This document shows, in pieces, positions 62,135 to 64,000 of a stretch of 64,000 nucleotides of DNA (position 1 is the stretch's first letter; the number at the start of each line of letters is the position of its first letter). Below the pieces are notes generated by a model, which was given only the letters and a program-made list of their open reading frames with translations, had not been told where the DNA came from and ran no database searches. A program made the position numbers and the translations under genes. The stretch is from Apostichopus japonicus (Eukaryota > Echinodermata > Holothuroidea > Aspidochirotida > Stichopodidae), in NCBI RefSeq assembly GCF_037975245.1, contig NC_092563.1:31151960-31215959 (forward strand). The letters are read 5' to 3'.

Positions 62135-64000
62135 CAGTAAGCAAACTCTAGATTCCTTGCAATCGTATACAAGTCCTATAAGTATATATGCAGAGATATA
62201 CAGTGAGTGTAAAGTAGGTATTATTATTGTTTGGATCAACGCCTTAATTTTGGTACTATGAAAGTTCCCATATAATGGTCTAGATACATTCATTTGAATA
62301 ATTTTTCAGGCCCATAGGAATCATTGATTATTTCCTATCTTCAGTTTTCTTCTCATTTCCTGACCCCCCCCCCCCCTGCAGTTATCATTCTTTAGATTCA
62401 CTGCAATTGTATACAAATGCAGAGATTATTGCCTAGATCCTCTATTCCCTACCCAGATCCTGACCCCCACCCCCTACAGTAATCAATCTCTAGATATATG
62501 TGTATAGCTCCATGATTTAATTGACCAGGGCTGTACAGGCCTACAGTAATCAATATTTAGATTCTCTATAATTGTATACAAGTCCTATCAAGGTATATAT
62601 GCAGAGATGTACAGTGAGTGTTAAGTAGGTAATATTAGTGTTTGAGCCATTGCCTTAATTTTGGTACTATGAAAGTTCCCATATAATGGTCTAGATATAT
62701 TCATTTGAATAAATTTTCAGGCCCATAAGAATCATTGATTGTTGCCTATCCTAAGTTTCCTACCAACATCATGACCCCCTCCCTACAGTAATCAAACTCT
62801 AGATTCCTTGCAATCGTATACAAGTCCTATAAGTGTATATGCAGAGATATACAGTGAGTGTAAAGTAGGTATTATTATTGTTTGGATCAACGCCTTAATC
62901 TTGGTACTATGAAAGTTCCCATATAATGGTCTAGATACATTCATTTGAATAATTTTTCAGGCCCATAGGAATCATTGACTATTTCCTATCTTCAGTTTTC
63001 TACCCATATCCTGACCCCCCCCCCCTGCAGTTATCATTCTTTAGATTCACTGCAATTGTATACAAATGCAGAGATTATTGCCTAGATCCTCTATTCCCTA
63101 CCCAGATCCTGACCCCCACCCCCTACAGTAATCAATCTCTAGCTATATGTTTATAGCTCCATGATTTAATTGACCAGGGCTGTACAGGCCTACAGTAATC
63201 AATATTTAGATTCTCTATAATTGTATACAAGTCCTATCAAGGTATATATGCAGAGATGTACAGTGAGTGTTAAGTAGGTAATATTAGTGTTTGAGCCATT
63301 GCCTTAATTTTGGTACTATGAAAGTTCCCATATAATGGTCTAGATACATTCATTTGAATAAATTTTCAGGCCCATAAGAATCATTGATTGTTGCCTATCC
63401 TAAGTTTCCTACCAACATCATGACCCCCTCCCTACAGTAATCAAACTCTAGATTCCTTGCAATCGTATACAAGTCCTATATGCAGAGATATACAGTGAGT
63501 GTAAAGTAGGTATTATTATTGTTTGGATCAACGCCTTAATTTTGGTACTATGAAAGTTCCCATATAATGGTCTAGATACATTCATTTGAATAATTTTTCA
63601 GGCCCATAGGAATCATTGACTATTTCCTATCTTCAGTTTTCTACCCATATCCTGACCCCCCCCCCCCCTGCAGTTATCATTCTTTAGATTCCTTGCAAAT
63701 GTATACAAATGCAGAGATTATTGCCTAGATCCTCTATTCCCTACCCAGATCCTGACCCCCACCCCCTACAGTAATCAATCTCTAGCTATATGTTTATAGC
63801 TCCATGATTTAATTGACCAGGGCTGTACAGGCCTACAGTAATCAATATTTAGATTCTCTATAATTGTATACAAGTCCTATCAAGGTATATATGCAGAGAT
63901 GTACAGTGAGTGTTAAGTAGGTAATATTAGTGTTTGAGCCATTGCCTTAATTTTGGTACCATGAAAGTTCCCATATAATGGTCTAGATACATTCATTTGA

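Larger units (their letters stand above)
39786..64000. repeat. Satellite B tandem array, ~648 bp four-part unit, about 34 copies
   Basis: From 39,786 to the window end the sequence is a head-to-tail array of a composite ~648 bp unit, broken only by the insertion at 41,486-42,368. Landmarks recurring every unit are GGCCTACAGTAATCAATATT, CAGTAATCAAACTCTAG, a C8-C17 run followed by GCAGTTATCATTC or TGCAGTTATCATTC, and GATCCTGACCCCCACCCCCT. All copies share one orientation. No similarity to satellite A is visible. The array extends past the right edge. The family is not recognised and no coding potential is credible. Confidence 0.97.
53000..64000. repeat. Satellite B territory 3: hybrid-subunit units, 1,537 bp and 6,804 bp periods
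   Basis: Units with an extra 240 bp subunit alternate with plain units. The CTCATTTCCTGAC variant is near 57,738, 59,275 and 60,812 (steps of 1,537 bp, which equals 2 x 648 + 240). The rare variants ATATATGTGTATAG (TGTGTA at 55,695 and 62,499) and CCTTAATCTTGG (TTAATC at 56,091 and 62,895) both recur at exactly 6,804 bp, showing a long duplicated block. Confidence 0.8.

Noticed and set aside
1-64000. CRISPR array
   Set aside because: The repeats are long, contiguous and without unique spacers, and the context is eukaryotic.

Overview
This window is eukaryotic, repeat-dominated DNA, almost certainly from an animal. It holds two unrelated satellite arrays on either side of about 6.8 kb of low-copy sequence. 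The animal assignment rests on a spliced-looking exon that encodes classical C2H2 zinc fingers with TGEKP-type linkers, now decayed, and on the lack of any prokaryotic gene organisation. An AT-rich marine invertebrate would fit, but the species cannot be fixed from this sequence.

Region 1 (1-32,935) is satellite A: about 79 head-to-tail copies of a ~420 bp monomer. Each monomer is an old duplication of a ~210 bp half-unit (196 + 224 bp, both normally carrying GAGCTC). The array is a patchwork of local higher-order repeats: 1,666 bp near the left, a 2,500 bp duplication at 9.5-13.4 kb, ~1,250 bp trimers, ~835 bp dimers, a 1,248 bp duplicated trimer, then near-identical 420 bp monomers at 29.2-32.0 kb. 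It ends in a rearranged partial monomer beside a strong hairpin.

Region 2 (32,936-39,785) is low-copy DNA. It holds the hairpin, homopolymer tracts, a foldback-like element whose inverted arms are degenerate ~30 bp minisatellites (37,472-38,223), and a C2H2 zinc-finger exon (38,317-39,688). The exon has a good splice acceptor and a 72-codon open leader. A TAG stop, several frameshifts and a 514 bp insertion flanked by a 6 bp direct duplication break it. A tandem AATAAA signal follows its last stop.

Region 3 (39,786-64,000) is satellite B: roughly 34 copies of a ~648 bp composite unit made of four related subunits, alpha 242, beta 241, gamma 98 and delta 67 bp. Each starts with a CAGTAATCAA-like box, and alpha, beta and gamma end in C-rich tracts. 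From 54.8 kb a 240 bp beta/alpha hybrid subunit appears six times and creates 1,537 bp and 6,804 bp super-periods. An 883 bp element with perfect 14 bp terminal inverted repeats and no clear target duplication interrupts the array at 41,486-42,368.

No functional protein-coding gene, tRNA, rRNA or CRISPR array can be supported. Both arrays run off the window. The main interest is the record of satellite evolution (half-unit duplication, higher-order territories, recombinant subunits) and the three interrupting or foldback elements.
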